In this document: positions 1-11,490 of the stretch, piece by piece | How the letters are laid out: each line of letters starts with the position of its first letter | How positions within the stretch are numbered: position 1 is the first letter of the stretch | DNA from: Terebella lapidaria | Lineage: Eukaryota; Annelida; Polychaeta; Terebellida; Terebellidae | DNA: 64,000 bases | Assembly (NCBI GenBank): GCA_949152475.1 | Contig: OX424559.1 | Coordinates: forward strand, 15,283,809 to 15,347,808 | Direction of reading: 5' to 3' | The notes under the pieces: model-generated | Database searches by the model: none | What the model was told of the DNA's origin: nothing | What the model saw: the letters and a program-made list of their open reading frames with translations, nothing else | Translations under genes and position numbers: made by a program

Positions 1-1268
1 AGATTTACCAATCAAGGTCATCTTTGTTACCTTCATTGTCTCCATTATGTGTGATGCATAGGACTTTGCATATGTTCATAATACACAATATAAGCTCTAT
101 CAACAAGTATTTTGTCTGTGTAGGCCAATTCACACATTTCACGTTAGGCGAGACTTTGGAATTTAATCTTCAAGGTCGTCTAAGTTGAACATCAAGGTCA
201 CGAAAAGATGCACCATACATGTGTATGACATCATGTATGTTTATATTACACATTTCTAGACTGTGCGTGCGAGTGTTTCAGTCCCAGAGGCCAATTCATA
301 CAGTCAATGTCAGCTGTGACATTAAATTTAGCGCTCGAGGTCATATGAGGTCAAGTTCAAGGTGAATATTAGTTGTATCATATACCATGTATACGACTAC
401 CTATATGCTCATAATACAATCATAATGTCTATTTACAAAAAAAAAAACAATTCTGTAGAAGCCTTTTTACACATTTCATGTCACCCTGACCTGCAAGGTC
501 GTATCAGGTCAACCTCAAGGTCACCAAAAAATGCGCCATATATGACTTCCTATATCGTTATAATACAAACCTAAATCCTGTGTGGAAGCGTTTGTCCATC
601 TCATATGGCAATTTGTGCATATCAGATCTTTTTGGACCTTTCAAGCCCACATATTGGGCTTTTTCAGCGATTCAAGCATTCCACTAATGCCAATGAACCC
701 ATTTGGTATGTTTTGAGACAAAAATCTCAAAACTGATTTTTGGGAAACCAGCCAAAAACCTAATTTTGGGCCTTTTGAACGATTAAAGGCATTCCATTTT
801 AATACACAATGTAAAAAAAAACCCATTTAGCCTCTTTTGAAACAAAAATTTCAACAAACTTATATAGCTTTCGAGAAAAGAGTCGAAAAAGATTTTTGGG
901 CATTTTGGAGCCTGAATTTCAAGCAATTCGAGCCATTACATCTTAATACACAATGTCAAGAACCCCAACAAGCATGATTCAATACAAAAGCATCAAAGCT
1001 TATCTGACAGTTTTTGAGAAATTGGTCGTCAAAATTGAAATAAATTGGGGTTTTTTTTATTCAGAAAAAAAATGTCCACCATTTTCAAGAAATTGCGTAA
1101 AATAAAAAAAAGTAAAAAAGATTTTCTGGAAATATTTTAGGTATTTATGTACAAAATTTCAGATATATTCAACCGTAAACTTTTGAAGATCAAAATGTGA
1201 ATGGACGGACGACGGAATCAACACCCCGACAATAGGTTATCAGACCATAGGTCGGTAACATAAAAATA
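1..1268 (-). repeat. Decayed R1-family repeat, antisense
   Basis: There is no gene here. Positions 160-560 carry many AGGTCA/TCAAGGTCA half-sites. The right end (about 1202-1268) has GACGGACGACGG followed by 'aataggttatcagaccatagg', which is the reverse complement of the R1 terminus seen intact at 45617 and 55911. The middle has 'gcc' and 'ttttgggc' blocks that look like decayed R1 body. Short open frames here are unsupported. Confidence 0.55.
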
Positions 1269-1338
1269 CATGAAAAAATGGTATAATGGTACGACCTATG
1301 AAGACATACATGTCTAGAACAGCATTAAGTATACACAC

Positions 1339-1493
1339 CCAGGATGAAGGCGGTGTTGCTCTTGCCCGTTGCCATGATAGCCTGGACGAAGCGTAAAACT
1401 AGAAACGGTAGATACGTGGGAACAAACGCCGCTCCTATTGCCAGAATTATGTTCAGGACGCCCCCAACAAGAAATACTGGACGCCGACCGAAC
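1339..1493 (-). CDS. SLC22-like transporter, locus P, exon 3
   Basis: This 155-bp exon encodes the conserved segment starting RFGRRPVFLVGG. It covers the cytoplasmic loop after TM2 (the MFS GxxxDRxGRR signature, split with exon 2), TM3 and the start of TM4, ending in KSNTAFILG. The acceptor is ttccag and the donor is G|gtgtgt. It is 1+153+1 bases, so the phase matches exon 2 (5032-5141) and the equivalent A exon (13741-13895). No stop or indel is seen, unlike the mirror copy at 51486. Exon 4 must lie left of the window. Identity to SLC22 is from motif recognition; the substrate is unknown. Confidence 0.85.
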
Positions 1494-1554
1494 CTGGAAT
1501 CGTGGAAACACTAACCACATTATAACACTGTACTCTCAACAGACGGCCACTCTT

Positions 1555-2000
1555 TGAACAGTCATTATTCTATTTTTAGGGCGAATATTTTGGCACAAAG
1601 ATGCCCCGAAATATTTCAAGAGGGATGTATTTTTCAGTTTCTTGATTTTCGCAATTAATGGCTGCTATTTTCGTCGAAAAGGGTCAATTTTGGACTTTGG
1701 CGGCCATTTTCTCAGAAACTGTCTGATCAGTTTTGAGACTTTTATTTCAGAAGATTCCTCTCTTGTACCTTCGTAACATGTATAAGTTTCGTTGCTCTCG
1801 AATCACCAGTCTGTGTGTGGGGCCATTTCGTTTTTTTATGGGTCGACACAAAACATTTTTTTCTCCCATGTCAAGTCACTAATTGTTTTGAGCCATTTCC
1901 AGCGAAAAAAAAATGCTTATTTTTCGGAATATTGTTGGACCCAATTTTTCCTTCATAATGGGAGTTATATTCTGTTTGTTGCATACAGAAAACTGTGACA
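1555..2000 (+). repeat. R1-family body in the intron of locus P
   Basis: Positions 1555-2000 are R1 body: the blocks with 'tttcaagaggga', 'tttggcggccattttctc' and 'gggtcgacacaaaac'. The block is repeated inverted at about 50990-51440 in locus B, so it predates the locus duplication. Confidence 0.7.
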
Positions 2001-2640
2001 TAGATTCAAATTAGAAGATGAATTTGGAGCGATATCGAACTTTTCACCGTAAGCTATATCTTCACTGTTTTTTTTGCATAGAGAAAATTGTGACATATAT
2101 TCAAATTAGGAGATGACGAAATTGGAGCAAGATCGAACTTTTCACCATAAGCTATATCTTCACTCTAAAATGTGCCAGACTTAGTTTCAAGTTGAAATTC
2201 AAGGTAAAAGTTGACCAAAACTGCATCTCAAGCTGAAAATATAACTTGTGGTGAAAGTTCCGATCTGCTTTTAAATTCGTCAATCAAATTATATGCCAAA
2301 CTTGGTTTCAAGTTTTTTGAAATTACAACAAAAGTTGACCAAAACTGCATATGAAGATGATAAAATTTAAGCCGAATCAAACTTTTCATGAAAGTTCTAT
2401 TTTATCCCCCAAAATTATACCGAATTTGGTTCAGAGTTGAAATTCCAACCAACTGTTCGTCAAACTGCATTTCAAGATGATGAAATTGAACCCAGATCAA
2501 TGTTTTTTCACAGACGATCTATTCCCACCCCCCCCCCCAAACATGTTCCAAGTTAGGTTCGAATGCTAAAAATAATTCCAACTAAAAGTAACCAATACTG
2601 TATTTGAAATTGATTAAATACTTTTACGCCATGATACATG
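2000..2640. repeat. Degenerate ~115-bp tandem repeat
   Basis: Four to five diverged units share 'gaccaaaactgcat', 'aagatgatgaaatt', 'cgaacttttcac' and 'ccaaacttggtt'. The same array appears inverted at about 49990-50720. It is non-coding and there are no other signals. A C-run sits at 2508-2518. Confidence 0.65.
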
Positions 2641-2689
2641 GAAACGTTCAAGATGATTTAGAGGTATATCAAGACATCATTCCACATGA

Positions 2690-4030
2690 ATGTACATGTT
2701 TTTCACGATTTTATGTTGACATATTGACATATATGTACCGATGACTATACAGTCTGTAGCTTACACGTCACTGAGTTCAACCTAATAGCCATCACTCATT
2801 AGTACCATAATAATAAAAATTTATCTAGGACACTGCACCCAATGATCAAAGAGCGAAATTGAATGCCCTTCAAAACTTCTCTTCTCGACTGCTGGTGCAA
2901 ACCACGTCGCTACAGCGTTCTTTGTGCATTTGGAAGTGTGTCTTCTCAAGATGGCTCTGATGCCATTTGAATGTACTTCGTCCCATGGTTAATACGCAAA
3001 GTCACGTATACAGCAGGCGAGATAGGCGACAAGATAGCATACATGTGAGAGCTCAAATTTACGGTTATACTGAAAGGCTATACGCCTCTATTGTATGGTC
3101 ATTTACATTCATATGAAGACTATTTTCTGTTCAGCAACTCCACATATTCATTAGTTCTCCAAACGGGGGGTGTCCCGCCGCCTACGATATATGTCATTTA
3201 TGTTTGACTTGAAGCAAAGCGTACGGTCAATGACTCTCACTGTAGCCATGAAGTGCTTATATTAAACCCTATACATACACGTACATGCATTGTAGTAAAT
3301 GAATATCGATGGTATACAGTGGGTACATTCGGTCGACCTTACAATAATTAAATGGTATTTATATAGTGCTGTGATCGAAAAGCATCTCATAAAACTAGAC
3401 GTCAAGACTTCAAGGCCTTGGAGGCATTTCGATAGGAAGCATTAGGAAAGAAAACGGTAAATCGGCAACAATAAAATAGATCAAGTGCAAAGATACCCTT
3501 TTCACAGGCAGTGTTCGGCAGTGTTCGCACGGCGGGTATTTCAAACGTTTCTGGGGTGCGGGGGGGGGGGGGATCAGCGAGAGGAGTGAAATAGATGTGT
3601 TTCACTAATTAGGCCTAAATGTCGCTGCCTTGTTATGCCGGATACGCAACTTGCAGAATCAGTTAGACTTGATAACTCAACGAGATTACTGACCTGTATA
3701 TCCAAAGCCATCAAATGTGCATTAAGGTGTACGTGAAATAACATATACATCAGCGCGCCCAACTTCCTGTTTATCCGAAACAACACCGCAGGCTGTTCAA
3801 TAATGAAAACTTCAAACGTCCTCTTATATTTAAATTTCAGACAAAATGAGCTCTTGCAAATGCTACCACTGCAAAGGAAGGCTTCGAAGACGTTACGATG
3901 GTGATGCAGCATTGTAAAAGATCGCATGCTGAATTAAAATTCAGTGTTTTGTGCCGTGATGGCTGATGGCTATATGCATATAGCATGCTTTCGAGTGCTA
4001 CATCGGTTTATCTGGCACTCTGTCACCAAA
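2690..4030. repeat. Mirrored repeat block, also near 44 kb and 56-57 kb
   Basis: Inverse copies of different parts occur at 43860-44530 (for example 'cagcatgcgatcttt...ctgcatcaccatcg'), at 54401-54560 just after the sequence gap, and at 56280-57540. The order matches 43860-44530 inverted, so part of it belongs to the P/B inverted duplication. The 54-57 kb copies imply a dispersed element as well. The open frames at 3402-3605 and 3574-3927 read through repeat and are not supported as genes. A G-run is at 3559-3571. Confidence 0.6.
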
Positions 4031-4179
4031 TCTAGGCCGAGCCTTTAGGCACGACATGCACGAAACTTATACACATCACAATGATACATATGAATAGTCG
4101 TATTCATCAAATAGAGATCAAGTTCTAAACAGAGATAAAGATAATTAACAGATTTCGATAAAATGCCCGCCGAAATAAA

Positions 4180-5000
4180 ACAAAAAAACAACGAAAAAGC
4201 CGTTTTACCTTTCAAGGTCATTGAAGTTCGAATTCAAGGTCACCACTGAAACCGCAATATATGACTTCCCATTTGAATGTGCCAATATTTATGGTCTATC
4301 TTGAAGTGTACTCCATACAGCTTCTATACTGGAGGTAACAATTCATAGCAGTCCAAACAAATTTCAATGTTTGGTTTGGGACAGAAGAAACTATCTTGCC
4401 GACCCGTAAAAAAAATCAACACGCAGGCCGGAGACTCAATGACAACGAAACTTATACACAGCATGAAGGTACATATTATTAAGGAGAATCTTCTGGAACC
4501 AAAATCTGAAAACTGATCTGAGAGTTTTCGATAAAATGGCCACCAAAGTCCAAAAATCACCATTTTTCGACAAAACAAATGCCGTTTTGACCTTTCGAGG
4601 TCATTGAAGGTCAACTTCAAGGCCATCATTGAAACCGCAAAATATGTATGATTTCTCATTTAAATATGCCAATATTTAGCCTCTATCTTGAAGTGTTCTA
4701 AAAGTTTACATGTACTCAATACAGGCCCCATTATAAGGGAAAAGGGTCCAAAATTTTTCAATGTGAAAAAAATAGTTCTTTTGCTGGAAATGGCTCAAAA
4801 CGAATAATGACTTGATTTGAAGCGAGAAAAAACATCATAGGGGTACAAATTTAGTCTAAATGCTGAGATAGCTTACTGGACAATGGCAAATTGTCCAAGC
4901 AGTCTTTAACTGAATGGCCGTTTAGAGGTTTCAATGTCATTGTATGTCAAATCTTCTCCAAAAAACTTCTCATTTGTATGTGCGAACTGTCTGAGCTTGT
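4180..5000 (-). repeat. R1-type repeats with AGGTCA motifs
   Basis: Contains 'tttcaaggtcattgaagttc', 'tttcgaggtcattgaaggtc', 'caatatttagcctctatcttgaagtg' and 'aaaatggccaccaaagtcc' blocks. These are repeated in reverse at 39296-39480, 43600-43850 and 34280-34460. No gene is seen apart from exon 2 of locus P immediately beyond. Confidence 0.55.
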
Positions 5001-5031
5001 TTTCAGAGGACATATTACCACGGCCCCACAC

Positions 5032-5141
5032 CTGTCTGCGATCCAGCCAAATACGAAGTTACCCACGCAGCGCCCCGCCAGAAAGATGGCACTGATGCTC
5101 TTGGCTTTGCCCTTGCGCGCCGTGCTGCACACGAACTGCCA
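5032..5141 (-). CDS. SLC22-like transporter, locus P, exon 2
   Basis: This 110-bp exon reads WQFVCSTARKGKAK followed by SISAIFLAGRCVGNFVFGW and IAD. It is the SLC22 TM2 exon (family equivalent TEW-x-LVC...). The acceptor is tttctcag and the donor is ACAG|gtgtgg. It carries two bases over, completing Arg with exon 3. Against A exon 2 (12605-12714) the predicted protein differs by one residue (I for L), so this exon is intact although exon 1 of the same locus is frameshifted. Confidence 0.85.
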
Positions 5142-5503
5142 CTGAGAAACGATGATATTTTATATTCGTGATGAAACGAAAAACGGTGTACAAAAACAGT
5201 AGATCAAAAACTCAACTCACAGATGTTTTGTCGAATTGTTTTTTTTTATGACAATTCTCGTTATGACGTCATGTACGCTACTATAAATCATTAGTTTATA
5301 TTATTAGTTTTGTGGTGTGACATTAATGCAGCAACAATATTTTTATAAATAAATAATCTTTCAAAGCCAGATGTCATATATAATATTACTCCATATTATC
5401 TTGATGCTCGTGCCCAGAGACGTTAAAAAAGTTACAATATAGTCGTGTTGGTGCTGTCGGTTTCGTGAAACTTGCGTTTTGCTCAGAGGTATTTTACTTA
5501 ATG

Positions 5504-6092
5504 ATATGGTGTACAATGGCGGCCATTTTTGGATCTCGTGTTTTCGCCTTGGAAAGTAGGGCGAGAACGCCAAAGTACGAAACGAAAGACGAAACTACGA
5601 AGCGAAAACCCGAAAAGAGGAAGCGAAAACTCGAAACTGAATCTCGTCTTTTTGCTTCGTGATTTGTGTTTCCACTTCGTGTTTTCGCGTTCTCGCCCAT
5701 TTTTCTATAGACGAAAACCCGAGATCCCAAAATGACCGCTGTCGTGTGCACTGAATAATCTATATATCTGACCTGGTGAGTCGGCAAGGATTATCCGCCA
5801 GACATGTCTGACTGATAATGAACAAATGTCTGAAATGGCTTTATTGAATGAAATGAAAAAATCCCCTGATTGGTCAGAGTTACTACTGTCACGTGGAATG
5901 CCTGCGTAATACTGCGCATGCGCACATATAATATGGTATTTACTTGCGAAATGACGAAAACACGAAGCGAAATAACGAAATTTAATCTCGACTTTTCGCT
6001 TCGTCTTTTCGTCTGTTCGCTTCGTGTTTTCATTTTCTTAAAGGCGGAAACACGATATCCAGAAATGGCCGCCATGGTACACCATATGTACA
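5504..6092. mobile_element. Foldback/MITE pair rich in CGAAGCGAAAACACG
   Basis: The left end reads 'ggtgtacaatggcggccat' and the right end 'atggccgccatggtacacc', an inverted terminal repeat. Inside, 5513-5600 pairs with 5650-5745, and 5940-6090 repeats the pattern. 'acgaagcgaaaa' and 'ttttcgcttcgt' recur many times in both orientations, so the segment can fold back on itself. It is probably one or two nested non-autonomous elements in intron 1 of locus P. The overlapping frames on both strands (5465-6118) are shadows of the low-complexity repeat. Confidence 0.65.
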
Positions 6093-6381
6093 TGTACAAA
6101 CAAAGATATCAAATTTAACACATTTCTAGTCTTTCTTTGAAATTGTCAAGAGGTGTGGACCAATAAGTACTTGATGTGTACACACAAGCGAATACCTAGA
6201 TGCCAATTTCACACGTCTCTGAGAGAATAATGGATATCTTGTGATAAGTGAGCAAACTATAAACCGTACGTCGGTCTACTGGGTCACTCAAATGATAATG
6301 CATGCAATTGGCATAAACAAATATACATATTTACTTGTGGTTTGCACGGAAAAAATGGATGTGTAAAAAGACTCTAATCAC

Positions 6382-6823
6382 TTCTGTCACGATGGTAGAC
6401 GTGAAAGTCGAATTGTTGAATAACCACTCCTCGCATTTCCCTACGTCATATCCGGTCTCGTTCAATTCCGCCTCGGCATCCGCTATGATACTTGTATTTC
6501 CGACTCGACTGCCGTCACATGACCTAGGGGGGAATTCCACGTCAAACACGTCACAGTGGGAAAGCCCGTCGTTTTCCGCCATGACGTCATCACTCGTTGG
6601 TATAGTCATGCGCAGACGCTCCTCTAAGCTGCAGTTGCCATATGGTGTCGTTGAAGAGTTGTGGATGCTTGCACCAGTATTTCTTTGGCGTCGCCGCCAT
6701 GAAATTAGGCGCCATGACTTGGCTCGCAATAAATGTCTCCTCAAATCCTAAAATCAGCATCACTAGATATTGATACTTTCCGAATTTGCCGATTCGACGC
6801 TCAAAAAAATCGTCAAACTTCAT
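6382..6823 (-). pseudogene. SLC22-like transporter, locus P, exon 1 (frameshifted)
   Basis: The exon starts with ATG at 6823: MKFDDFFERRIGKFGKYQYL, then TM1 and the start of the large extracellular loop (YWCKHPQLFNDT). At about 6650 two bases are missing relative to A and B (codons for Ile-Phe-Gly), which throws the frame. The second half continues in another frame as GNCSLEERLRMT ... STFTSTIVTE. Length is 442 bp against 444 expected without the A-specific insert, confirming a net 2-bp loss. The donor is gtgatt where A, B and F have gtgagt, so it is weaker. A start or splice site that skips the lesion is not evident. The sequence supports a disabled exon, barring an assembly error. Confidence 0.8.
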
Positions 6824-7065
6824 GCTGTCGAGTTGCACTAATCAACTCGAATGCAGAGAGACACGAACTTTATGAGTACATGTAAATGAATCAATGTCAG
6901 TGAATTCCCTCGTTTGTCGTAATCAGAACAAAGCAAGCTGACTCCTAGGGTCCATCACTCCATATCGACGACTGCCTGCTCGCTCGCTACATCTGCGCTC
7001 AGACACGACAGTGCCCTATATGTAGCACGATACTGGGCCTGAATATTAGACCCCACACACCCATA
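6824..7065 (-). promoter_or_regulatory. Conserved 5' leader/promoter-proximal region of locus P
   Basis: Reading on the minus strand, this stretch aligns with the upstream regions of A (11270-11490) and B (36590-36852). Shared pieces include 'attcaggcccagt', 'tgtctgagc' and 'tcgtcgatatggagtga', a run before the start codon, and 'gtctctctgcattcgag'. Conservation of upstream DNA in all three starts fits either a 5' UTR/promoter or simply shared duplication. I see no convincing TATA box. Confidence 0.5.
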
Positions 7066-7139
7066 GCAGGTATATAACCAACAAATTATACCTGACGCGC
7101 TGAACCTTGACGATTCACTCAAAGTACCTAAGTTTCCGG

Positions 7140-7330
7140 CTTCGCATTCGCCTCGACACGAAACACGTTTTCTAATTTTTCTAACTCGTTCAGACCGTTT
7201 TTGCTTGAAATACTATTATTACTTGGAATACTTCACCTAGGTGTCAAGCGGCAATTGTCTACCGGATTTCAGTCTTCTATCGCAAAAATTGAGAAAGTTG
7301 GCATTCTACCCCAACCTTAAAGGAGGACTT
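7140..7330 (-). repeat. Half of the FB1 foldback family
   Basis: 'tttttctaactcgttcag', 'cttcacctaggtgtcaagcgg' and 'aaaattgagaaagttgg' match the left arm of the FB1 elements at 12779-13335 and 35987-36551. A mirror copy is at 35440-35640. Only one arm is present, so it is a solo arm. Confidence 0.6.
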
Positions 7331-7439
7331 CCTGTCAATGTGTATTGGCTTCAACCCATGATTTTTTAGTTTGGTTGATACTTTATTTCACCAAAGGCCT
7401 CGGGCCCATGTTTATTTACAAGAAAGTGCAAGTATGAGC

Positions 7440-8790
7440 GAAGCAAAATGGTCCGATTACCTATTACCGTCGCGTTGCGTCCGTCCGTCGTCCGTCCGTC
7501 CACATTTTTAGCTTCCGGCCCATAAGCTTACCGGTCCATAAGGGCCGATAAGCTATTGTCGTGGTTTTTCGTCCGACTACGTCCTCGTCGTCGGCGTCGT
7601 CGTCCGCATCTTCTACTAACATTTTTTATCTTTTTTTCGGGAAGATGACTTTGCCCATAAATTTGTTTGAATATGTGTTGGGTCAATACGCCCAGACGTT
7701 TTTTTTTCATTTTTTTATTGAATCGTTTATGCAGTCTGTACGGCCATTTTTATGGCGAAAATGGCTGTTTTAGTATGTTTTTCTAATTAAAAAATTATTT
7801 TCTCAAAAACTGTCTGATCAGTTTTGAGATATTGGTTTCAAAATGTTCCCCTCATGTATAATTATAATATGTATAAGTTTCGATGCTCTTGAATCGCAGG
7901 TCTGCATGTGGCGGCCATTTTGATGTTTTCTACGGGGCCCAAATGAGACTTTCCCATGTTAATCTCTCCTATGCCTCATAATGGGTCACATTGTTACTGA
8001 TATCTCACTTATTGAGATTAACCCTTTCACTGCCGGAGGCGACTTTAGTCGACCAAAATTAGGGGAAATCAGGGCAAATTGAAACACGATCAATGAATAT
8101 TAAACTTATGTTCCAGTAGTGAAATTTTGAAATTGCATTCTGTACATTGTACTTTTACGAACAAACCCATCTTATATTTTATTATAATGGAGAATGTTTT
8201 CATAATAAATAAATCATTCAAATACATACTTTATAATTTCTTCAAAATAACTTGGCAATGTGAAAAAAGGTCTGGAACAGTTTCGGGCAGTGAAAGGGCT
8301 AAAGATTTGGAATCAATTGTGGACATATAGGAAGTGTATGCTGAATTCTCTCGTGACCTTGAATTTGACCTCATTTTCAAGGTCAAAGCACACAATGGCT
8401 AATACCTCGCATATTATCGATTTTACAGCTTAGAACAATTGTGGACATAGGAAATGATATATGCCGAATATTCTAATGACCTTGAATTTGACCTTTGACG
8501 TCGAGGTCAAAGGCACAAATTTTCGAGGTCAGATCACAAATGGCTAATATCTCGCTTGTTATTTACTTTACACCTTGAGAATCAATTGTGGACATTTTAG
8601 AAATGATATATACTGAATGTTCTCTTGAATATGACCTTTGACCTCATTTTCAAGGTCAGCGCACAAATCGGCGCATATCTCACTTATTGTCAACTTTACA
8701 GCTTATAAATCAATTGTGGACATATAGGAAATGATATATGCTGAATATCCCTGTGACCTTGAAGTTACCGGACCATCGGTCCGATCACCT
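7440..8790 (+). repeat. R1-family element with 3-4 AGGTCA-rich tandem units
   Basis: It begins near 'gtccgattacctattaccg' and CGTCCGTC runs, and passes through the R1 body ('gtctgatcagttttgag', 'tgtggcggccattttgatg'). It then has units at about 8310, 8437, 8582 and 8711 sharing 'tcaattgtggacatatagg', 'gatatatgctgaat' and 'tgaccttgaatttgacct'. A second terminus 'gttaccggaccatcggtcc' is at 8764. It is non-coding. Confidence 0.7.
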
Positions 8791-8879
8791 ATTGGCTATC
8801 TGGTAAGCTACAGATTTTTTCTGTTGTCACCAAAAACGTCAGTTCTTTATTCTGAACAAAAATCCAGTGCATTGTCTTC

Positions 8880-9700
8880 CAAAGTTACCGTACAGGTTAT
8901 TGGAGTGATCACAGATGTCAAAGTGGGTATATGAATGGTCGTAATAAGTTTTCCTGCATCCTGTTAACTAATTAATATTTATTTCATCATTCGGAAAAAT
9001 AGTAGGATTTGTGTGACTGTCTGCCTCATCGAGCCTCTGCCATTTCATCATCATTCATCGAAAACTCTTACCCGTAGAGCGTTCACAAACCAAGCGTGAT
9101 AAACAGGCCAGTTTGAGTACAAAATATGTTGCTATGGCAACCAAAATCGAATGGTGTACAATCTTACCATAAGACACGTTCCACAGTGCCCCTCCCTCCC
9201 GTTTGCAGGTGTTGACGGACATGTGTTTTTGGGAAAATGTAGACGAAATGAAGTACCAATGGACAACCAACGGCTCACAAATGCTCGCAAAAAGCAAAAG
9301 TTCTTTGGGTCGTAAACTTGATATTGGCTATTTGATATTTGGGCACTCATTTAAGACCCTCTATTTATAATCATTACGAAAAAAACAGCTGACGTTACGC
9401 AAAAATTTCAGTACGCAATTGCGTAATTTGCGTAATTAGAGCTACGCCCTTGTCCGAGGTCAAGCTCAAGGTCATCATCAGTTGTTCCTTATACGACTTC
9501 CTATATGCTCAAAATCCAAACATGAGCTCTATCTGCAAGCATTTCATCTTAACTGAACAGATATCGACAAAATGGCCGCCAAAATCCAAAAGTTTTCTCT
9601 TTTCGACGAAAATGGCTCATTTGATATCTCAAGGTCATTAAAGGTCAAATCAAGGTCAAAACTAAAACTTCTATATGTAATTTCTGTTACCGGCGGCTAC
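8880..9700. repeat. Segment mirrored at 34365-35220
   Basis: 'ttgctatggcaaccaaaatcg' at 9130 pairs with 'ttttagttgccataac' at 34945. 'cgaaaactcttacccgtag' pairs with 'gggtgagagttttcg', and 9450-9690 pairs with 34365-34650. This is the distal part of the P/B inverted duplication. The frames at 9055-9350 have no mirror conservation as proteins and are not called. Confidence 0.7.
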
Positions 9701-10260
9701 TTTGATGTTAATTTCATAGCGTTCACCGCGGGCGGGTTCATTATAGAAATACTGGACTCGAGGTATTTTGGTCGTTGTGTTTTATTGCACAATCGTTAGA
9801 CATATACTTGGATTCTGAAATGACAAACGAACCCTTAAATACTACACGTGTTGTACATGGTAATACTTGTTCAATCCTAATGTATAAAGCTATTACAGTA
9901 ACTGTAGTATGACGAACATGTGTGTGCGTTGCACAAATATTCTAACCTTGATAGCTGTAAATATTCTAAATCTGATAAACTAACAACAGCTGTAGACTAC
10001 AATCGGTATATATGAATAGTAAAACTATAATACAATACAACGTCAGAGAAAGGATGCTCGCCTTGTGTAAGGAATCCAAGTATTTAAGTGTCCCAAAAAT
10101 GTGAGAATCGATCCGTGCTGTTGCCTCTATGAAGACCAAGATTCGAATGAGCATATTTGGCGCCACAACGGAAAATAGCAACCAGTAAACAGGTAAACAA
10201 GTAAACAACTTGAAACAATCATACGTCGAGTACGTCACAGGTAAGTCACATACGGAAGCC
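9700..10260. other. No feature recognised
   Basis: AT-rich intergenic DNA between the divergent loci P and A. One short minus-strand frame (9966-10238) has no recognisable motif and no splice context. Confidence 0.5.
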
Positions 10261-10279
10261 CAGATAGGACATTCGCCCC

Positions 10280-10432
10280 GATAGTTTATCTCGCCTCGGC
10301 GAACTGTTATCTCACCTCGGCGAACTTGCCTGTTATCTTGCCTCGGCGAACTGCTATCTCGCCTCGGCGAACTGTGGTTGTCATTTAGATGTGTTACATA
10401 ACTGGCATTTTAGTAGTTGGCCGAGGCGAGTT
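10280..10432. repeat. Tandem palindromic repeat, core TCGCCTCGGCGA
   Basis: Four closely spaced copies of 'atctcgcctcggcgaactg' (one with a short insert) lie between about 10284 and 10372. An inverted partner 'ggccgaggcgagttagcag' is at 10418-10436. The core TCGCCTCGGCGA is close to self-complementary. It sits in the intergenic gap upstream of A. Confidence 0.75.
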
Positions 10433-10619
10433 AGCAGTATACAAATGAAGTCTGGCGAATATTGGCTGAAAAAGTACATGACAACATATTATACGTTGTC
10501 ATGACAATTGTAAACTAAAGTAAAATGAAGTGGCTTATTTGTTAGCTTAATAGCGCCTTATTTTTTTTCACATTATCATCTATGCTATAACATTGTGATC
10601 ATAAATTGCCCACTGTATT

Positions 10620-11160
10620 CTACATATCCTTCAGAAATTGAAGGTACTAAGAAACGTAGTGGAAACTGCAAAATGTGGGCTAAAACACTGGGATTGTTCA
10701 GCAAAATTATTATGTTTATAAACTTTATACAAGATTTGCAGCCACGCTAAGAACGTTCAGTGGTTGCTCCGTGGGTGCGCAGTGGCATCTTCTATCACGC
10801 CGTGAGCACGCAGTAGGTCGCTACCTAGAACGCTGCGAAAACGGGGTTGCACTCCACAGACGCTCCATGGGAACGCCACAATCGCCGAACAGACGCCATG
10901 ACATCTCCATGCGGAGAAATATAAATTTTACTCGCCACAATTTTCGTCATTTTTCCTGCGATCCCATGGCGTTCTGGGATTTTAAGAACGCCGGGCCAAC
11001 TCCGTGGGATCGCCGTCTAGTGTGACGGCATCTTAACTTAGAAGGCCCATGTAGCGCAGGTTACTATTTCTTCTAAATTCAACGAAGATTAAAAATGTGC
11101 CAGACAGATTAAATATGGTATACATTCAGTGGGTGAGTAATATTAACAGAGTAAGATGCG
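10620..11160. other. GC-richer intergenic segment, unassigned
   Basis: Positions 10740-11030 are GC-richer than the surroundings, with repeated 'gaacgc', 'ccatgg' and 'ccgtggg' pieces. An open frame of 84 codons at 10771-11025 has no recognised domain. It may be a fragment of an unclassified repeat. Confidence 0.35.
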
Positions 11161-11269
11161 CTACTTCAACCATTGGAGAACAATATAGGACCAGTAACTA
11201 ACAGGCGTACAAAACTCATCGGCGTGAGGAGTTGGAATTGTGGGAGACATCGGGCAGCTATGAGGGGAG

Positions 11270-11490
11270 GGGTGCGTACATTCAGGCCCAGTCTCGTACA
11301 ACTCGTGTCTGAGCACAAATGTAGCGAACTGTCAGTTAGTCGTCTATGTGTATGTGGAGTGTATGTGGCCTCGATCTAGGGTGGCTTGCTCTGCTGTGAT
11401 CACAACAAAGTAGGGATTTCACTGACATATGTCAGTGAAAGTTCGTGTCTTTCTACACAAGAGTGGAGGGGGGTTGTGCATCTTGACAGC
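11270..11490 (+). promoter_or_regulatory. Conserved 5' leader/promoter-proximal region of locus A
   Basis: It aligns with the regions upstream of exon 1 in B and P. Shared strings include 'attcaggcccagt', 'gtgtctgagc', 'atgtgtatgtggagtg' and 'tgatcac', the last followed by a start-proximal 'cgacagcatgaag'-like context. The start at 11491 is favoured because the family begins MxFDDxxE and because P uses the same ATG. Open frame upstream of it (from 11386) is leader. Confidence 0.5.

Noticed and set aside
5465-6118. Several opposing frames rich in Lys/Arg
   Set aside because: They follow the CGAAGCGAAAA foldback on both strands and have no domain.
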